Below, piece after piece: positions 1 through 12,800 of a stretch of 64,000 nucleotides of DNA. The translations under genes were made by a program, and so were the position numbers. Origin of the DNA: Mrakia gelida (taxonomy: Eukaryota > Basidiomycota > Tremellomycetes > Cystofilobasidiales > Mrakiaceae); NCBI GenBank assembly GCA_024345305.1, contig BRON01000004.1, positions 1,240,001 to 1,304,000 of the forward strand, written 5' to 3'. A model generated the notes under the pieces. It made no database searches. It had not been told where the DNA came from and was given only the letters and a program-made list of their open reading frames with translations. Position 1 is the first letter of the stretch. Each line of letters opens with the position of its first letter.

Positions 1-810
1 CCTTCCCTCCCTTCTTCAGCTCCCCATTCGAATGAGCCACCATCGCAAGCCTACCCAACGAACCCTCAAGCTCAGCCCTGGGCTCCTCAACCCGATCCGA
101 ACGCTCAGGCGTGGGCTCCTCCTCCCCAACAACAGCAGCAGCAGTACCCCGAGCAGCCTCCTCAGTACGTTTGGGATCCCAATCAGAACTCATGGGTCAT
201 CGTCGCTCCCTCTTCGTCGTCGAATCAACCTCAGCAACACCCTCCCCTCGAGCGATCGACGTCGTTGGCCTCGTCGAGCGGAATCGCCAGCGCTCCTCCT
301 CCACCCGGTCCCGAAGACCAGCAACCTCGCTCTCCAGTCGTCCAACAACAGCACCAGCTGCAATCCTTCCCACCAGCAGCCTCGGACCCCTACCCCTCAG
401 ATCCCTCCTCCACATCATCTCCTATCCCCTCCCTCAATCCAAACGCGTCGCCTTGGACGCCGTCCACTGCAACTCCCACCTCAGCACCAGCATCCAACTA
501 CCCTCCTTCCTCACCTTACGAACAACCACAACCTAACGTCACCTCTCCTCCACCAGCAACTCCTTCTCACCTCCCACAACAACAACAACCGCACGACCCT
601 TACGCCCAACAACCCTCCTACCAACCGACTCAAACCAACCCTTCCTACCAATACAAACCCCCACCCCAACAACAGCAGTACCCAGCAGCAGCGGCGACGG
701 CGTTCCCATCGGTCCCGAACCACGGACTGTTCCCGGAGGTGCCCAACGTTCCCTTCGTCGAGACGCAGAGGAAGGAGGCGGTCGTGGTGGAGGATTTGAT
801 CGCTTTGTGA
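1..810 (+). CDS. C-terminal part of a Pro/Gln-rich protein, possibly Vps27/Hrs (partial)
   Basis: The reading frame is open from the first base and ends at TGA 808-810, so this is the 3' end of a gene whose start lies outside the window. The roughly 269 visible residues are almost all Pro, Gln, Ser and Tyr, with short Q-runs, and are predicted to be disordered. The last residues read VVVEDLIAL after a PNVPFVETQRKE stretch. A C-terminal LI-x-L clathrin-box-like end after a P/Q-rich tail is what fungal Vps27 (ESCRT-0, endosomal ubiquitin-cargo sorting) looks like, but the diagnostic VHS, FYVE and UIM domains would be outside the window. The family call is a guess from tail composition; any P/Q-rich adaptor would fit. 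Confidence 0.6.
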   Translation, partial: PSLPSSAPHSNEPPSQAYPTNPQAQPWAPQPDPNAQAWAPPPQQQQQQYPEQPPQYVWDPNQNSWVIVAPSSSSNQPQQHPPLERSTSLASSSGIASAPPPPGPEDQQPRSPVVQQQHQLQSFPPAASDPYPSDPSSTSSPIPSLNPNASPWTPSTATPTSAPASNYPPSSPYEQPQPNVTSPPPATPSHLPQQQQPHDPYAQQPSYQPTQTNPSYQYKPPPQQQQYPAAAATAFPSVPNHGLFPEVPNVPFVETQRKEAVVVEDLIAL

Positions 811-1946
811 GGAGGGGAGGGGGTGAAGTTATGTGTTTTCTAGTGATTTTGGGTTGATGAACGGAGTGATGATTTGACGAAGAAGGAGGGAGAGAGGGAA
901 GGAGAGGGAAGAGAGACGCGACGAGAGCCGTGGATTGAGGTGAGTTGGAACTGAGTTGAGTGGTCGAGCGAGTTCGCAGGCAAGGGGGAGGGGGAAAGAA
1001 ACTCGTCTGGCGCGAGAGGAGCGCTGAGATAAGGGGTGAGCATAGAGGTGATTGGATCTCAAACGCCTATCGAGCCTCGAACGAGGCAGGGAAGGCAAAA
1101 AGACGGGAGCAGAGCGAGCGGGAACGACGAAGCACGCGCATACACCCACCTCGTTCGTCGACGGATGCACTGCGGGTCTTCTCAGCTCGGTGGGAGTTGA
1201 TTTGGACTTTCATTTACTCAAATCTCCAATTTTTCGACGAAGATCAGTCCTACGGGTCGAGGGAGGGAGGGAAAGAAGAAGCGCCCTCTCGCTCTCTCTC
1301 GAGTCGGAGGTTTCGGATCCGTTCAAAGGGTGGCGCTCAGAAGCAGCCTGATCATCTCGTATGCCTCCTTCGGTCTCTAGGAGTAGACCTTTTGAGCTCA
1401 TCTTCCCCTTTTCTCTACATCCAGGCCTAGACTCGAAAGCCCCGAGGAGGATTTTCCACAAAGAGGCCGTCGAAATCGCCAAGGGTGGGGCGTCTCAAGT
1501 TGGATCTCGTACCAAGCCCTTCCCCTCGTGCTCACTCTCCTTCCCTTTGCCCTCTCCTTCCTTCCGTGGATCCCTTAGCAGTCCTCAAGCCGGAATATAC
1601 GGCAGAGAACCATCTCCAGAGAAATTCGGGGGACCCAAGGAAGGAAGGACGAGCTGGGTCGGGTCCAGGAACACGAGAGAGAGGGACGCGCCCGAAATCA
1701 ACCTCCTCCTTCCGACCCGCTTGTTGAGATCGGGTTTGGAGCTCGATCAGGGCGTCTAGACTGAGGGCGGGTTGCGCGCGATACCACCCAACGAACGTTC
1801 TCAACTCTCTAGATTCATCGAAACGTGCTCCTGCCTGGCTCGTAGAAAAACCCGACCGAAACCCCTTCGACCTTCTTCCTTCTCTCAACCACATCGACTA
1901 AAGTCCCCTTCCCTTCCCTTCCTTCTTTTCTTCTTCTACCTTCAAG
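811..1946. other. Intergenic region upstream of the MFS transporter
   Basis: This stretch holds only short overlapping frames on both strands with no convincing splice-joined protein. The last 80 bases before the ATG at 1947 are a C/T-rich tract typical of fungal promoters and 5' leaders. I see no RNA gene or clear repeat. Confidence 0.5.
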
Positions 1947-4900
1947 ATGTCTCTTTGGAACAGCTTTACCGCATTGGAGAGGAGGAACATGGCGATCTGT
2001 GAGCGTTGAATCCTTCCTTCCTTCGAGTCGTTCTCGCTCCCTCGCTTCGATTTGGTTTGCCTCCGCTCGAGTTCACGCTGACCTTTCCCCCCTCTTCTCT
2101 CCCATAGACATCCTGGGAATCATGCTGTACAAGCTCGGATTGGAGTCCTTTAACGGTAGCATGTTCGGCCCTCAGAAACAGACGCGTCGAGGGAGGGGTG
2201 GGCGGGGAGAAGAGGAAGAGCGAGACGAGCGAAAACTGACCCCCTTCCTGCTTTGCTCGCGTGCCTTCAAATTTCCAGTGTTACCCTTGCCACCGATCGA
2301 TTCAACTCTGCGAGCACCTTTTCGAAGCTGGGAGCTCTCACTGGACTCAACCAGGCTATGCAGGTTCGTCCATCTCGAACTTCTCGAGACTCGCAGAGCG
2401 ACGACTGAACTGACCCTCCCGCTCGTTTCCCTCCCTTTCTCTTTTTCAGGTCGTCGGATCCGTCTTGATCGCTCCTCTCATCAAGAAGTATCCCACCAAA
2501 TCCGTCCTTTCCTTCGCCATCATGACCTTCGGTCTTATCACCACCCTTTTCCTCATCATCGACGCCGCTACTGGAGGAAAGTGAGTCGTCGTCTCGCGAG
2601 ATCAGCGAGGAAGGTTGAGGTCTTCGTCGACGAAGCTGACCCCTCTTCACCTCTTCCTACTCTTCTTTAGGATGAAGTCTTCCAACAACAACAAGATCAA
2701 ATACGGAAGTGAGTTTTGAGCAGATCTTCGAAGGGAGGAAGTCGAAGTTCGATCCGCGCGTCTCGTCGCTGATCTCGTCTCCTCTTTATCTTCGCTTCTC
2801 TGCAGCCTGGAAGTGAGTCTCAAAACAAAGGTCTTCAATCCTCACGACTTCTCGCTGAACCTCTCTTTCCTCTTTCCTCCAGCCCCAACGCTCTCTTCCC
2901 TCTCTACATGATCTCCGGTGTCGCCTACGGAATGGTCGAGTTGATTCGACGAGTCATTCCCAGGGATCTCGTTGGAGGTGACGTTCAAAAGCTCAGGAAG
3001 ATGGACGCCATCGTTCACGTCCTCTACGAGGTCGCTGGAACTGCCGGTGCGTTGTTGTCGGTCTTCATGATCAAGAAGGTACGTACTCTCTCTCTCGCTT
3101 TTGACGAATCAAAAACAACTCGACGAAGACCGTCGCTGAGCCTTTCTTCTTCCCCTCGTCCACTAGTTCGGAAACAACTTCTCGTTCTTCATCACCCCTC
3201 CTCTCTTCGCTCTCGCCGGTGCTGCTTGGTGGTGCGTTGGAACCATGGGACACGTCTCTCCTTCTCAACAGGCTGCTCTCGTGAGTCGTTTTATTTTTCG
3301 TTTTCTTCGTCGTCGTCGACTGCTTCCTCCCCGCTGACTCCACCTCCCTTCGTCCACTTTCCAGGATGGAATCGACAAGGAGCACGAGTCCTACTTCAAG
3401 TCCGTTTCTACTGGAGTCAAGGCCTTCGGAAGGTGAGTCGTTTGTTCTCCTTTCGCTCGACGCGATTTGCTCGGGCCGCGTTGACTGACTCGATGCTCTT
3501 CCCTCCCTTCCTCCCAGGTCGACTTACAAGGGAGCTTTCCTGATCTTCTCTGACCGAAAGTTCATCTGGCTTCTCCCTGGATACTCGTTCGCTCGTGAGC
3601 ACTCTACTTTTCCTTACGAACGACGACACGAAAAACTCACGTCGCTGATTCTTTTTTCCGCCTTCTCCCTCAGTTTACGGTCACCGATACCTCGAGAACG
3701 GAATCGCCCCTGCTATCGCCAAGAGGATCATGTTGGACTCGTCTTACTCTGTGAATCGACCTCGAGCCGGAACTTCGACCCGCTTTCGCGCGCTGACCCC
3801 AGTCGATCTGTCTTTCCGTCCCTCCTCTTCGATAGCAAATCATGGTGTGCGGATCCAACTTGGGAGAGCTTTTCGGAGCTGCTACCGTTTTGCTCTTGAC
3901 CAAGCACGTCCGAACTCCCCTCCCCTTCGTGAGTATCTTCTCTGGTCCCCTCTTCTTGCCCTCCCGAACCGCCTGGCTGACTTACTCTCTCTCTCCTCTC
4001 AGCTCCGATTCGACGCTCTCGCCCTCCTCATCATCTGGGTTCTTCCTTCCTACTCCCACCAAATCATTCCCCACGTCAACCTCTACGCTTGGAAGTGAGT
4101 TTCTTTTCCCCTCCGCCCTCGTCGTCTTCAGGCTCGTCTGACCCTCTTCTGTCCTTCCGCCTTAGGATCGCGTTCATGTTCATCCCCATATCCTTCGGAT
4201 GGGCTGCTGGGTAAGTTCAAGATCTCCCCATCCCCTCCGCCGTCGATAAGAGACTGACCCTATCCTCTTGTCGCCCTTCGCAGTGACGTCTCTTTGGCCG
4301 CTTTCATCCAAGCGTCCCTCGCCAGGATCGAGTCCCAGGACAAGGAGGTCTCCGCTCTCGGAAGTGTCATGGCTTTCCTCTTCTCTTCGTACATCATCCT
4401 CTACGTGAGCACCAGCCTTCCTCCTTTTCCTTTCGATGCGTCGAGCGAGGCTGACCACCGATGGTTTTTCTCTTTTCCTCAGGCCGTCCTGGGTTCCCTT
4501 CTCGGAAAGTACATCGACAACGTCTTCAAGGCCGACAAAAACATCTACAGGGCTCTCGTCAACATCGGTGGAGTTCAGGTGAGCAACGCTTGCTTCTTTC
4601 AGTTTTCAGCTGGGCTTCGTTCGAACCGCTTTCTGACGCGACGCGTCCCTGGTCTTTCTCTTCTTTCCAGTTCACCGTTCTTTCCGCCATCGTCATCGCC
4701 GCTACTTTCATCCCCAAGGTACGTGTACCCGTCTTCTTTCTCTCGTGTTGGTCTCGATTTCCTCTTCCTCGACTCGCCGACGCGTCGCTGACTCCCTTCT
4801 TCCCTTTCCTCTTCCTTTTCACTCGTTCGTTCGCCACTTCAGGGAGCCTTCGCCCTCAACCCCGACATCATCAACGAGGCTCACTTGGACGGAGAGATCG

Positions 4901-5013
4901 ACGAGGAGCAGAACGTCAGCGAGCTCTCCAAGGACGGCAAGAAGCGAAACTCGGACGAGGACGAGGAGTTCGAGAAGCCTATGAAGACCACCGACGTGGG
5001 AGCGATGCTTTAA
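1947..5013 (+). CDS. Major facilitator superfamily transporter
   Basis: This is a membrane transporter assembled from about fifteen exons. Exon 1 starts MSLWNSFTALERRNMAIY, and the second exon joins at 2108 through a cross-intron Tyr codon. The joined protein has many hydrophobic helices, for example around VVGSVLIAPLIKKYP (2455-2580), MISGVAYGMVELIRRVIPRD (2909-2970) and the segments at 3200-4470. The loop VIPRDLVGGD followed by a helix with Glu and Thr-Ala-Gly is typical of a fungal MFS clade with an N-terminal ERRNMAIY start. The tail after 4840 is hydrophilic and acidic (DEDEEFEKP), ending at TAA 5011-5013. The donor of intron 2 is best placed at 2173 (gttcgg), which keeps the frame as FNGSIVTLATDRF. 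The substrate cannot be read from the sequence. MFS membership is fairly sure. Confidence 0.8.
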
Positions 5014-5497
5014 GCTCGGGACTCGACTCACTTACATTATACGTTAACGGCTTCTTTATTTCTTCATTCATTTCTTCGGTGGGCTTGGGAGTAGACGGAG
5101 GAGGGAAGGTCTCGTTGCAGAGACTCCTCGCTCCAGCGTGCTCGGTTTATTTCTCTTTTGCTCTTGCTTGCTTTGTTCTCCTTCTCCTTCTATTACGACC
5201 TGGTTATTATTTCATATCATACGAAACGAACAGGGTCGGTGTGAGATGAGGCGAGGTTGAGAGCAAACAAAGAAACGTGAAGGGAGGGGAAAGAACGCGT
5301 CTCGCTTCGAGCGAGGTTGACCTCGTTCAACCCTTTCCTACTCGCGAGGACGATCAGACTTCCGTCGAATCGAGGCGATCAGGATACGGTATATACAATA
5401 AACCAGGCAAGACGATAAAGAGAGGTCTAAAAGGATCCAAAAACGATGGACTAAACGAAGCTCGAAGCTCAACAAAAGCAAAACGAACGAAGCCCCA
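5014..5497. other. Convergent 3' intergenic region
   Basis: This lies between the stop of the MFS gene on the plus strand and the stop of the orphan gene on the minus strand. It is A/T-richer than the coding flanks, as expected for two 3' UTRs. No other feature is visible. Confidence 0.5.
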
Positions 5498-8400
5498 TCA
5501 CCAGTTCACCCCCGGCCCTCTAGGGAAATGCTTGGGGTCGTTAAGGTACGCCTGAACCTTCTCGGCGTCTCCCCAGTTCCCTTCCATCGAGGCTATCCAA
5601 GCGAAATCCAGATCCTCCGCCTCGACGGCGTTCCTGGGCCTGGGGATGCGACCGTCCGGGACCTCTCCTCGAGCGTCCTTCTCGCGGAATTTCTGCGCTG
5701 CAGCCCATCCTCCTCCGTCACAGTGAGGGTAGAGCCACTGGCCCGGAGGAAGAGTCGTCTGTTGCCATTTCTGTGGGAAGAAACGAACGAAGGAGCGGAG
5801 AGGAGGGAAGGTAAGAGCTCGTTCGAGAAGGGGAGGACGCGACGAGACGACGAGGAGCACGGAGGGAACGACGAACCTCGAAGTGCTGCATGACGTTGGC
5901 TTGAGCTTCGATATCGAGGGGTTTGGCCTGAGGGATGAATAAGACGAAGTCGAAGGAGTCAGCGAGTGTCGAAGGAAGAAGGAAGAGGACGAAAGAAGAC
6001 GAACGGTTTCGGCGTCGACTGCAGCCAGGTAAGCCTTCTTCCTCCGAGCGATGTCCTCCTCCATAGCCCTGTCAATGACGGAAAGAGACGTTCAGACGTG
6101 AGACATAGCGAAGAGGCTGTAGATCCGAACTCACTTGTTCTTCTTCGCCTCGGCGGACAGCTTGAGATTCGACGAGGAAGCCTGGAAAAGAGAAAGCAAG
6201 ACGCGAAAGGGTCAGCTCTTCGAGATCGCGCTAGGAGGACGATGGAGATAAGCCAGCTCGCTCTCACCTGCTGCGACGAGACATCATCAGGGAGAAGAGA
6301 CGTCAACCATCCAGAACCCTTCGCAGGACCAGCCTTGGGTTTAGGTTTCGACGACGAGGGAGTTGATGTTCCACTGGATCCGCCTTTCGATCGATCCTTC
6401 GGCGTCGAGGTTCCGTCGTTGGGCTTGAGGAGAGTCTTCTTCGGAAGGAGTTGGGAGGGTCCAGATGCTTTGACCGAGGTGGTGGTGGCGGCGGTGGCGG
6501 AAGCGGAGGAAGCCTTCGAGAGTTTGGGAGTCGAGGAGGAAGACGCGACGGGTCTGAAGGACGAGGCTGGAGCTGGCGACGCGATGATGGGAGTGGAGGT
6601 CGAGGACGCAGGGAGGGAGCTCTTGGCCTTTGTGTTGAGGTTGAGCAGCGACTTTGCGCTCGACTTCTTCTTCTCGAAGACCGGCTTCTGGTCCTCGCTC
6701 GAGCTGGAACCCTGGCTCAAACTCTCCTCCTCCTCGTCGGACGACTCGATCCTGTTGGACTTGAACGTCTTCTTCGCCTTCTTGGCCGGAGGAGGGTTGA
6801 TGAGTTCCGACGTGACGGTTCGAGCAGGCTCGACTGAAGAGTCGTCCTCCGGCTCGGTGAGAGGAGACGTGCTGGGTTCGGGGTCCTTCCTCTTCGACGA
6901 CGCCTGCGAGGTCGGCTTGGGACTAGTCTTGATCTCCTCCATGTCGTCCGAGTCCTCGAATCCGGGGACCGCTCGCTCCTTCCCTTTTTTCGAGGGTACC
7001 GATGGTCGCGAAGCTGGTTGTGAAGCAGTGGGAGGTTCGGGATGGGTCGCTCTCGGTTTCCTGACGATGTCCTGCCGGGTGGGTTCGTCTCCTCGCGTCT
7101 CCTTCTCCTTCCCCTTCCCCTTCGAATCAGCAGTCGACCTCTCCTCGATCTCCGACTTCTCCTCCCTTTCCTCCCTCTTCTTCTCGGCCTTGGGCTCCTC
7201 TCGAGGGGATGCTCTCGCTTCCTGCTTCTCCGAAGCTCGCTCCTCTGTCGAACTCGAGATCGGCGACGGTTTCGACTTCTTCGGCTGAGATGCTGTTGCT
7301 GAAGGACCCCCTTTCCTCTTGAACGACGGGAGAGGCTTGAGAGCGTCCGTTGCCGCGAGAGAGCTGGACGGGAGGGGTCTGGGGTCGACTTCCATGGCCT
7401 CGATCTTCGTCGACGCCGACGCGGATGATCCTTCGACGAGTGCGACTGGTGCCTCCTCCTTGATGGATGGAGAAGCGACAGCTGTCTCTTCGACGTGAGC
7501 TTCGGGAGGTGACGGAGCGGCGGTGGAGGGAAGGGAAGAAGCGGTCTCGAGAACGGAAGGAGTCGTTGAGGTCGGGACGGAGGAGGGAGTGAGACGACCG
7601 AAGGGATTGGCAGCCTTGGGAGTCGGGAGATCGTGATTGGAGGGATCTGGGTCTGAGGCTGGGACTTGAAGTTCGGGTTGATCGGTGGATGGGATCGTGA
7701 TGGAGGAGGAGGGGATGGGAGAGGGATTCGACGCGACGGGGAGGAGATCGGGATCGTTCGAAGGAGCGGCGACGTTGGTCCCTTCGACCGAGAGAGGCTG
7801 AAGAAATGATGGAAGGAGGATCAGCCATTGCATGGTCGACAAAGAACGGAGCGAAGCGAGTCGCTCTCACCTTTGAATCCTGAACGAGCTCGGCCTCCTT
7901 CTCCAAACTCGACGGCACTTTCTCCTCGGTCAAGGGCTGCTCCTTCTCCTTCGACTCCTCTACCGACTCGTCAGAAGGTTTCGATTCGACCCCGACGTCA
8001 ACCTTGAAGGATGAGGAGGAGGGCGAAGGTCCAAGAGCGAAGGGATTCGACGATCTCGGAGGTTCCGCGACGCGAGGTTCTTCCTTCGCGACCGGAAAGT
8101 GTTCTGGGAGGGCATCAACCGTCTCAACCTTGAGCTCTTCCTGGAGACCGGGATCCACCGAAGATGGCGCTGCCTCCTCGACGGGTGAAGAAGCGCGTTC
8201 TGGAAGGACCGCAGAGGACGAGTCGACGATCGTCTCGACCTGTGGAAGAGAAGGGGAGGCGATGGGCGAAGGAGACTCCTCCTTCGGAGCTGCTGGTAGC
8301 TCAGGGATAGCTTCCTCGGGTGCTGATGCTGGTGCTGGGAGTGCTGGGAGGACCTCGACCGCAGAAGGGTCGTCTTGGGTTGATGAAGCCTCAGCGTCTG

Positions 8401-9538
8401 CGGTGGAGTTGCGTTCGTCGAGGGTGGGAGGAGGTAGGTCTTCGACGGTGGGAGGAGGAGGAGGTGGGATCTCTGCAGAAACCTCGGGTTCGGCGAAAGC
8501 CACGAGTGCAGCTTCGATCGTCGGTGATGGAGGCGCCTCTGCTGGAGGGACAGGTGGTGGAGGAGAGGGTTGAGATGGCGCGTCGGCGGTGGGTGATGGA
8601 GGGGAAGGCACTCGGGGAGGAGGGTCGAGGAGGGAGGAAGAGGATGGTAGGTTGAAGGTAGGAGGTGGGAATTCCGGGTTTGAAGGAGGGGAGGGTGGTT
8701 GAGATGGAGCTTCGACGGGAGGGGGAGGTGGTGGCAGAGGGCCAGCGTCGACTGGAGGAGCTTCATCCTCGACAAGAGCCTCCGGTTCGTCGACGAGAGG
8801 GGAAGCGACGAGAGCCTCAGGCTCTTCTACCGGAGACTCCACTTTTGGCTCTGGCTCTCCCCTCGTAGAGCGTCGACGAGAGCTGGGTCCAGCTGCAGCG
8901 GTCGACGGGACGACCTCCTTCTTGACCTTGACCGGCGAGACGGGAGGGACAACTGAAGCGGACTGACTCCTCCTCATGGATGTTCTCCTCGATGTCGAGG
9001 CTTCACTCGAAGGTACCTTCTTGGGCTGAGGAGGTTTTGAAGGAGCTGGTTTGGGTGGAGGAGCAAGGGATGGTTCGACTGAGTTGCGAGCTGAGGGACC
9101 TCCCGTTGACCTTCGAGCCCTCCTCGACCGTCCTCCTCCTTCCGGATTGAGCTCGCTATCCGCGACGGGATGCTATGGAAGCGAGAACACCGATGGAGAA
9201 GAAGAGGTCATGATCAGCATGGAGATAGGAAGAGATGAAAGATCAAGTCGAGACGGGATCGAAGGATGGAAGGAGGGAGGAGAGGTGGAACGAACCTCGA
9301 ACGCAGGAGTCAACTGCTCGTCACCCAAAATCCACACACCCTCATCCTCAGTGGACTTGGACAGCTTAGACGGCTCTTTCCACATCCTCTTCATCTTCCA
9401 CGGTCCTGGGAGGGTCCATATCTCCCACCAGTCGGCGCCCTCCTTCTCGAACGGGACCTCTCCTTCCCTTCCAGCGATCCTCATGTCGCAAACGTCCAGG
9501 GAAGCCGACGGGTTCGTCCTCATGTTCTTGGGAGCCAT
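5498..9538 (-). CDS. Large disordered orphan protein, conserved-looking ends
   Basis: Seven exons join cleanly (9296-9538, 7871-9151, 6268-7797, 6135-6181, 6005-6068, 5877-5927, 5498-5770), giving 1162 residues. I do not recognise the family. The first 81 residues (starting MAPKNMRTNPSASLDVCDMR) are folded-looking and rich in Trp, with GADWWEIWTLPGPWKMKR and a DEGVWILGDEQL stretch. About 930 residues follow of low-complexity Pro/Ser/Glu/Val sequence with many acidic patches and basic clusters such as PKKSKP and PPAKKAKK that could be nuclear signals. The last 150 residues are ordered again: a charged helix (EEDIARRKKAYLAAVDAE) and a compact block with LPPGQWLYPHCDGGGWAAA, ending FPRGPGVNW. 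Nuclear or chromatin-associated work is a guess from the basic clusters only. It lies tandem to the downstream transporter gene. Confidence 0.75.
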
Positions 9539-9899
9539 CTTGAGAGGTCTTGATCAGGGGCGGGAAAGAGAAAAGGGGAAAGGGGGACCGAAGGTTGAGC
9601 TTGTTGGCGTTGAAGGACGGGCGGGAGGAGGTGAGCTCGAGCTCGAGTTGAAGAGGTCGACCAGGTCCTCTCGCCCTGCGAGTCGTTTTCGGTCGGAAGA
9701 GTTTGAAGGGTCGGGTGAAAAAGATGGCATAGAGACTGAAAGTACAACGACCGATAAGAATCGAGCTAGAGACAAGAGAAAAAGGAAGAAGAAAAACGTA
9801 AAGCCCAACCAACTGAGACCGCGACGAGTCCTCCTCAACGACCCATCTCTTTCGTGACGACGACCTAAAGTCCCTTCCCTCCAAGCGTAGAGACGCGAT
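9539..9899. other. Short intergenic region between two minus-strand genes
   Basis: This contains the 5' leader of the orphan gene and the 3' end of the allantoate-permease-type transporter. The overlapping short frames here do not join to anything. An A-rich purine tract near 9770-9810 is the only compositional feature. Confidence 0.45.
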
Positions 9900-12800
9900 T
9901 TAGAAGGCATATCGGAAGTTGGGGTTGTGAGTGTCGGTAAGATCGGCGAAGGAGTCTGGAAAAGCAGAGGAGGAGGGGATCAGTGTCGGTCGCGAAGGAG
10001 GAACGATCGGTCGAAAACGTCTCCCTACTTCCCTCCCAGGGATCCAGACTTGGACCGACGGGATGGAAGAAGAGAGAAAGCTCGTCGATTCGTAGAAATG
10101 AGACTCACTGGAGTGATCAACAACCTCTCCTTCGACGGTCGAAGCAGCGCTCTCGGCCAGGTGAGCAGCTCGTCGCTTCTGCATGTTCCTCCTCATTAGG
10201 GTGATTCGGACGAGGACGCAAGAAGTAGCGAAGACAGCGTAGAGAGCGATGTGAGCAGCCCCTGAAACGCAAAAAAGAAAGGAAGGAGGGTGTCAGCGTC
10301 GTGATCGAGAAGGAGAGACGCGCGACTGGTGGGACGACGATGGACTCACAAGCTGAGATGTATCGAGGAGCGGCAGGAGTTTGGAAGATTTGAGGACCGA
10401 TGATGCATCCAGTAGAGTAGGCGACGAACACTGAAGGGTGGCGGGAGACAGCGAAGGTAGGTGGGGGGAGGAGTCAGTCCGACGACGAAGAGATGGACGC
10501 GTCGCGGTTGAGAGAGACGAGCTTCGAAGACCTCCAGACACTCACTCATCGTCAACACGGTCACCTTCTTCGTCTGACCAGCGATGTTCCTCGTCACTAT
10601 ACTCCACATGAGGTCTTTGTAGAGAAAGCGAAGGAGATGGGTCAGGAAGAGGTCGCGAAGAGCGAGGAGACGAGTGGAAGGATCGAGAAGGAGAGGCACA
10701 CTCACTTCCAGTCGCGAGGAAGAACTGAAGGGCGTAGAAGGCGATGAGCATCCCGGGAGCGTTCTTCTTGGTCACGGGGATGGCCATGAGAACGACGGTT
10801 CCAGCGAGAGCGGGGACTGTGATGGAAGCAAAGAAGCGGGAGGGAAAGTCAGACGACGCGTCGAGGATCGAGGACGCAGGGACAACGTGATCTGACGCTC
10901 ACGGGTGTAGAGGAACATGACGAGGATGGTTTGGTTGTACTTGGTGGCGAGCCAAGCAGAGGTGAGGTAGACCTGCGAAACGGAGCGAGGGAGGGAGGGT
11001 CAGTTCGAGGCGTTTGTCTCGTTCTGGTCTCGAAACGACTCACGAAGAGGGTGACGGCTCCCTGAGCGAGGTTCAAAAGCTGCGTTTGGCCAGTAGTGAA
11101 GCCCAGACCATCTTTGACGATGATGTTGGAAAAGGTAGCAAGTCTGTTGACGCAGAAAAACGAGGATTCAGCGAGAGTGTAGACCAGAGGGTGAAATGAG
11201 AAGCGAAAGAAAGGAGTAAAGCTCACCCATTTACGATACCTGTGTATAGAGGAACCAGAAGAGTTGAGGTCAGGTAAGAGCGAGGAGGAAGGAGAGCGAG
11301 GGCGAAAGCGACGCGTCGAAACAGATCGACTCGACAAACGTGACTCACAGAAGGAACTGATCTGCATAAGAATGTAGAGCCATACGACGGGATCTGTGAA
11401 AGCCTCGATCATCTGCTCCTTCTTAAAGACCTTGTTCTGAACTCCAAGCTCGTTCGTCCTGAGTCGCTCGCTAGAAAGAGGGAAAAAGAGTTACGCGAGT
11501 CAGTTCTAGACAATCTCCCTTCTCTCCATGAGCAACTCACATAACAAGGGTCTTCTCCTCCTCGGTCCAGCACTGAGTAAAATGAATCGAAAGAGGAAGT
11601 GCAAGGTCAGCCAAGAGCGCGAGTCGAGAAGCGACGGCGACGAGATGAGACGCGACGAACCTTTGCCCTCATGGGAGAGTCGGGGAGGAACCAGAAGATG
11701 ACTTGTCCCCAGAGAACGGTCATTCCACCGATGACTAAGAGCAAAGAAGTGGACGAGAGTCAGCTCGACGAAACGGAGGGAAGAAGGAGAGGTCGAGCCT
11801 CGTCGGCCCGTCGTCGTCGTTGCGGAGGATGATCTCGATGTACTCACTAACGAAGAGAACCTGCCAAGCCTTGAGAGGTCCAGCCTTGATGTGCGAGATT
11901 CCGTAGGAGAGGACTCCGGCGAACCCGAGCTGAAAACGGAGGAAGAGGCGAGCGAGTCAGTCAAGGCGACGGGTGAGCTTCGAGTCGATCTCGCTGTCGA
12001 AAGCAGGTCTTCTCGAACTTACCTGCACAGCCTGCATTCCGAACCAGTAACTGATGATCTTAGGGTGCTCCTCTCGCTTGTAGTACATCACGGTGAGGGT
12101 CATCTGAGGAGAAAAAGGGGAAAAGCAAAAGCGCGACGCGTCAGTCAAGCTCTTTCGATCTGGTTTCCCAGTCCTGCAGCCCAACTCCAGAGGTAAACGC
12201 TATAAGGATGAAGATTTCGACTCACCAAGATGGGCTGAACTCCACTCTCGAAGAGACCGAGGAGGAATCGAACGGCCATCAGACCTGACCAGTTGTGCGA
12301 AGCGGCGTGGCACAAAACGAGAATACCCCAGCAGGTGACGAGACCACTGAGAAGCTTGGAGATGGGAAGGATCTGAGAGGAGTGAAAAACAAAGAGGTGT
12401 GAGCGTCGGTTTTCAGTCGAAGCAGAGGAGGGAAAGGAAGATGCGACGCCGCATTCCCTTCGAAGTTTTCTCGATACTTACCTGGATCAACCTGTTGATG
12501 GGCACCTCACCGATGAGGATACCGATGTAGAGGATCGTTCCTAAGAGCGCGTATCTACCGAAACGACGACTCGAGCAGCGGTGAGCACTCGAAACGAGAG
12601 CGGGACGACGCCGATGAGACTCACTGTTGTCCAACCAAGTTGTTGTCCGTTCGAATACCCATGACAGCCGAGCTGAGAGGAATCGAAAGGGGGGAAGGTA
12701 AACATAGATCTCGACTCAGGAGAATAGAGAGTCGATTTGACTCACAAAGCGAGAGTTCTGTGGAACGAAAGAAGTCAAAAGGGCGCGAGGAAAAATCGCG

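Noticed and set aside
5966..7288. 440-codon open frame on the plus strand opposite the orphan gene
   Set aside because: It is the mirror of a low-complexity Ser/Glu/Lys coding strand. It ignores the clean intron joins of the minus-strand gene and has no recognisable sequence.
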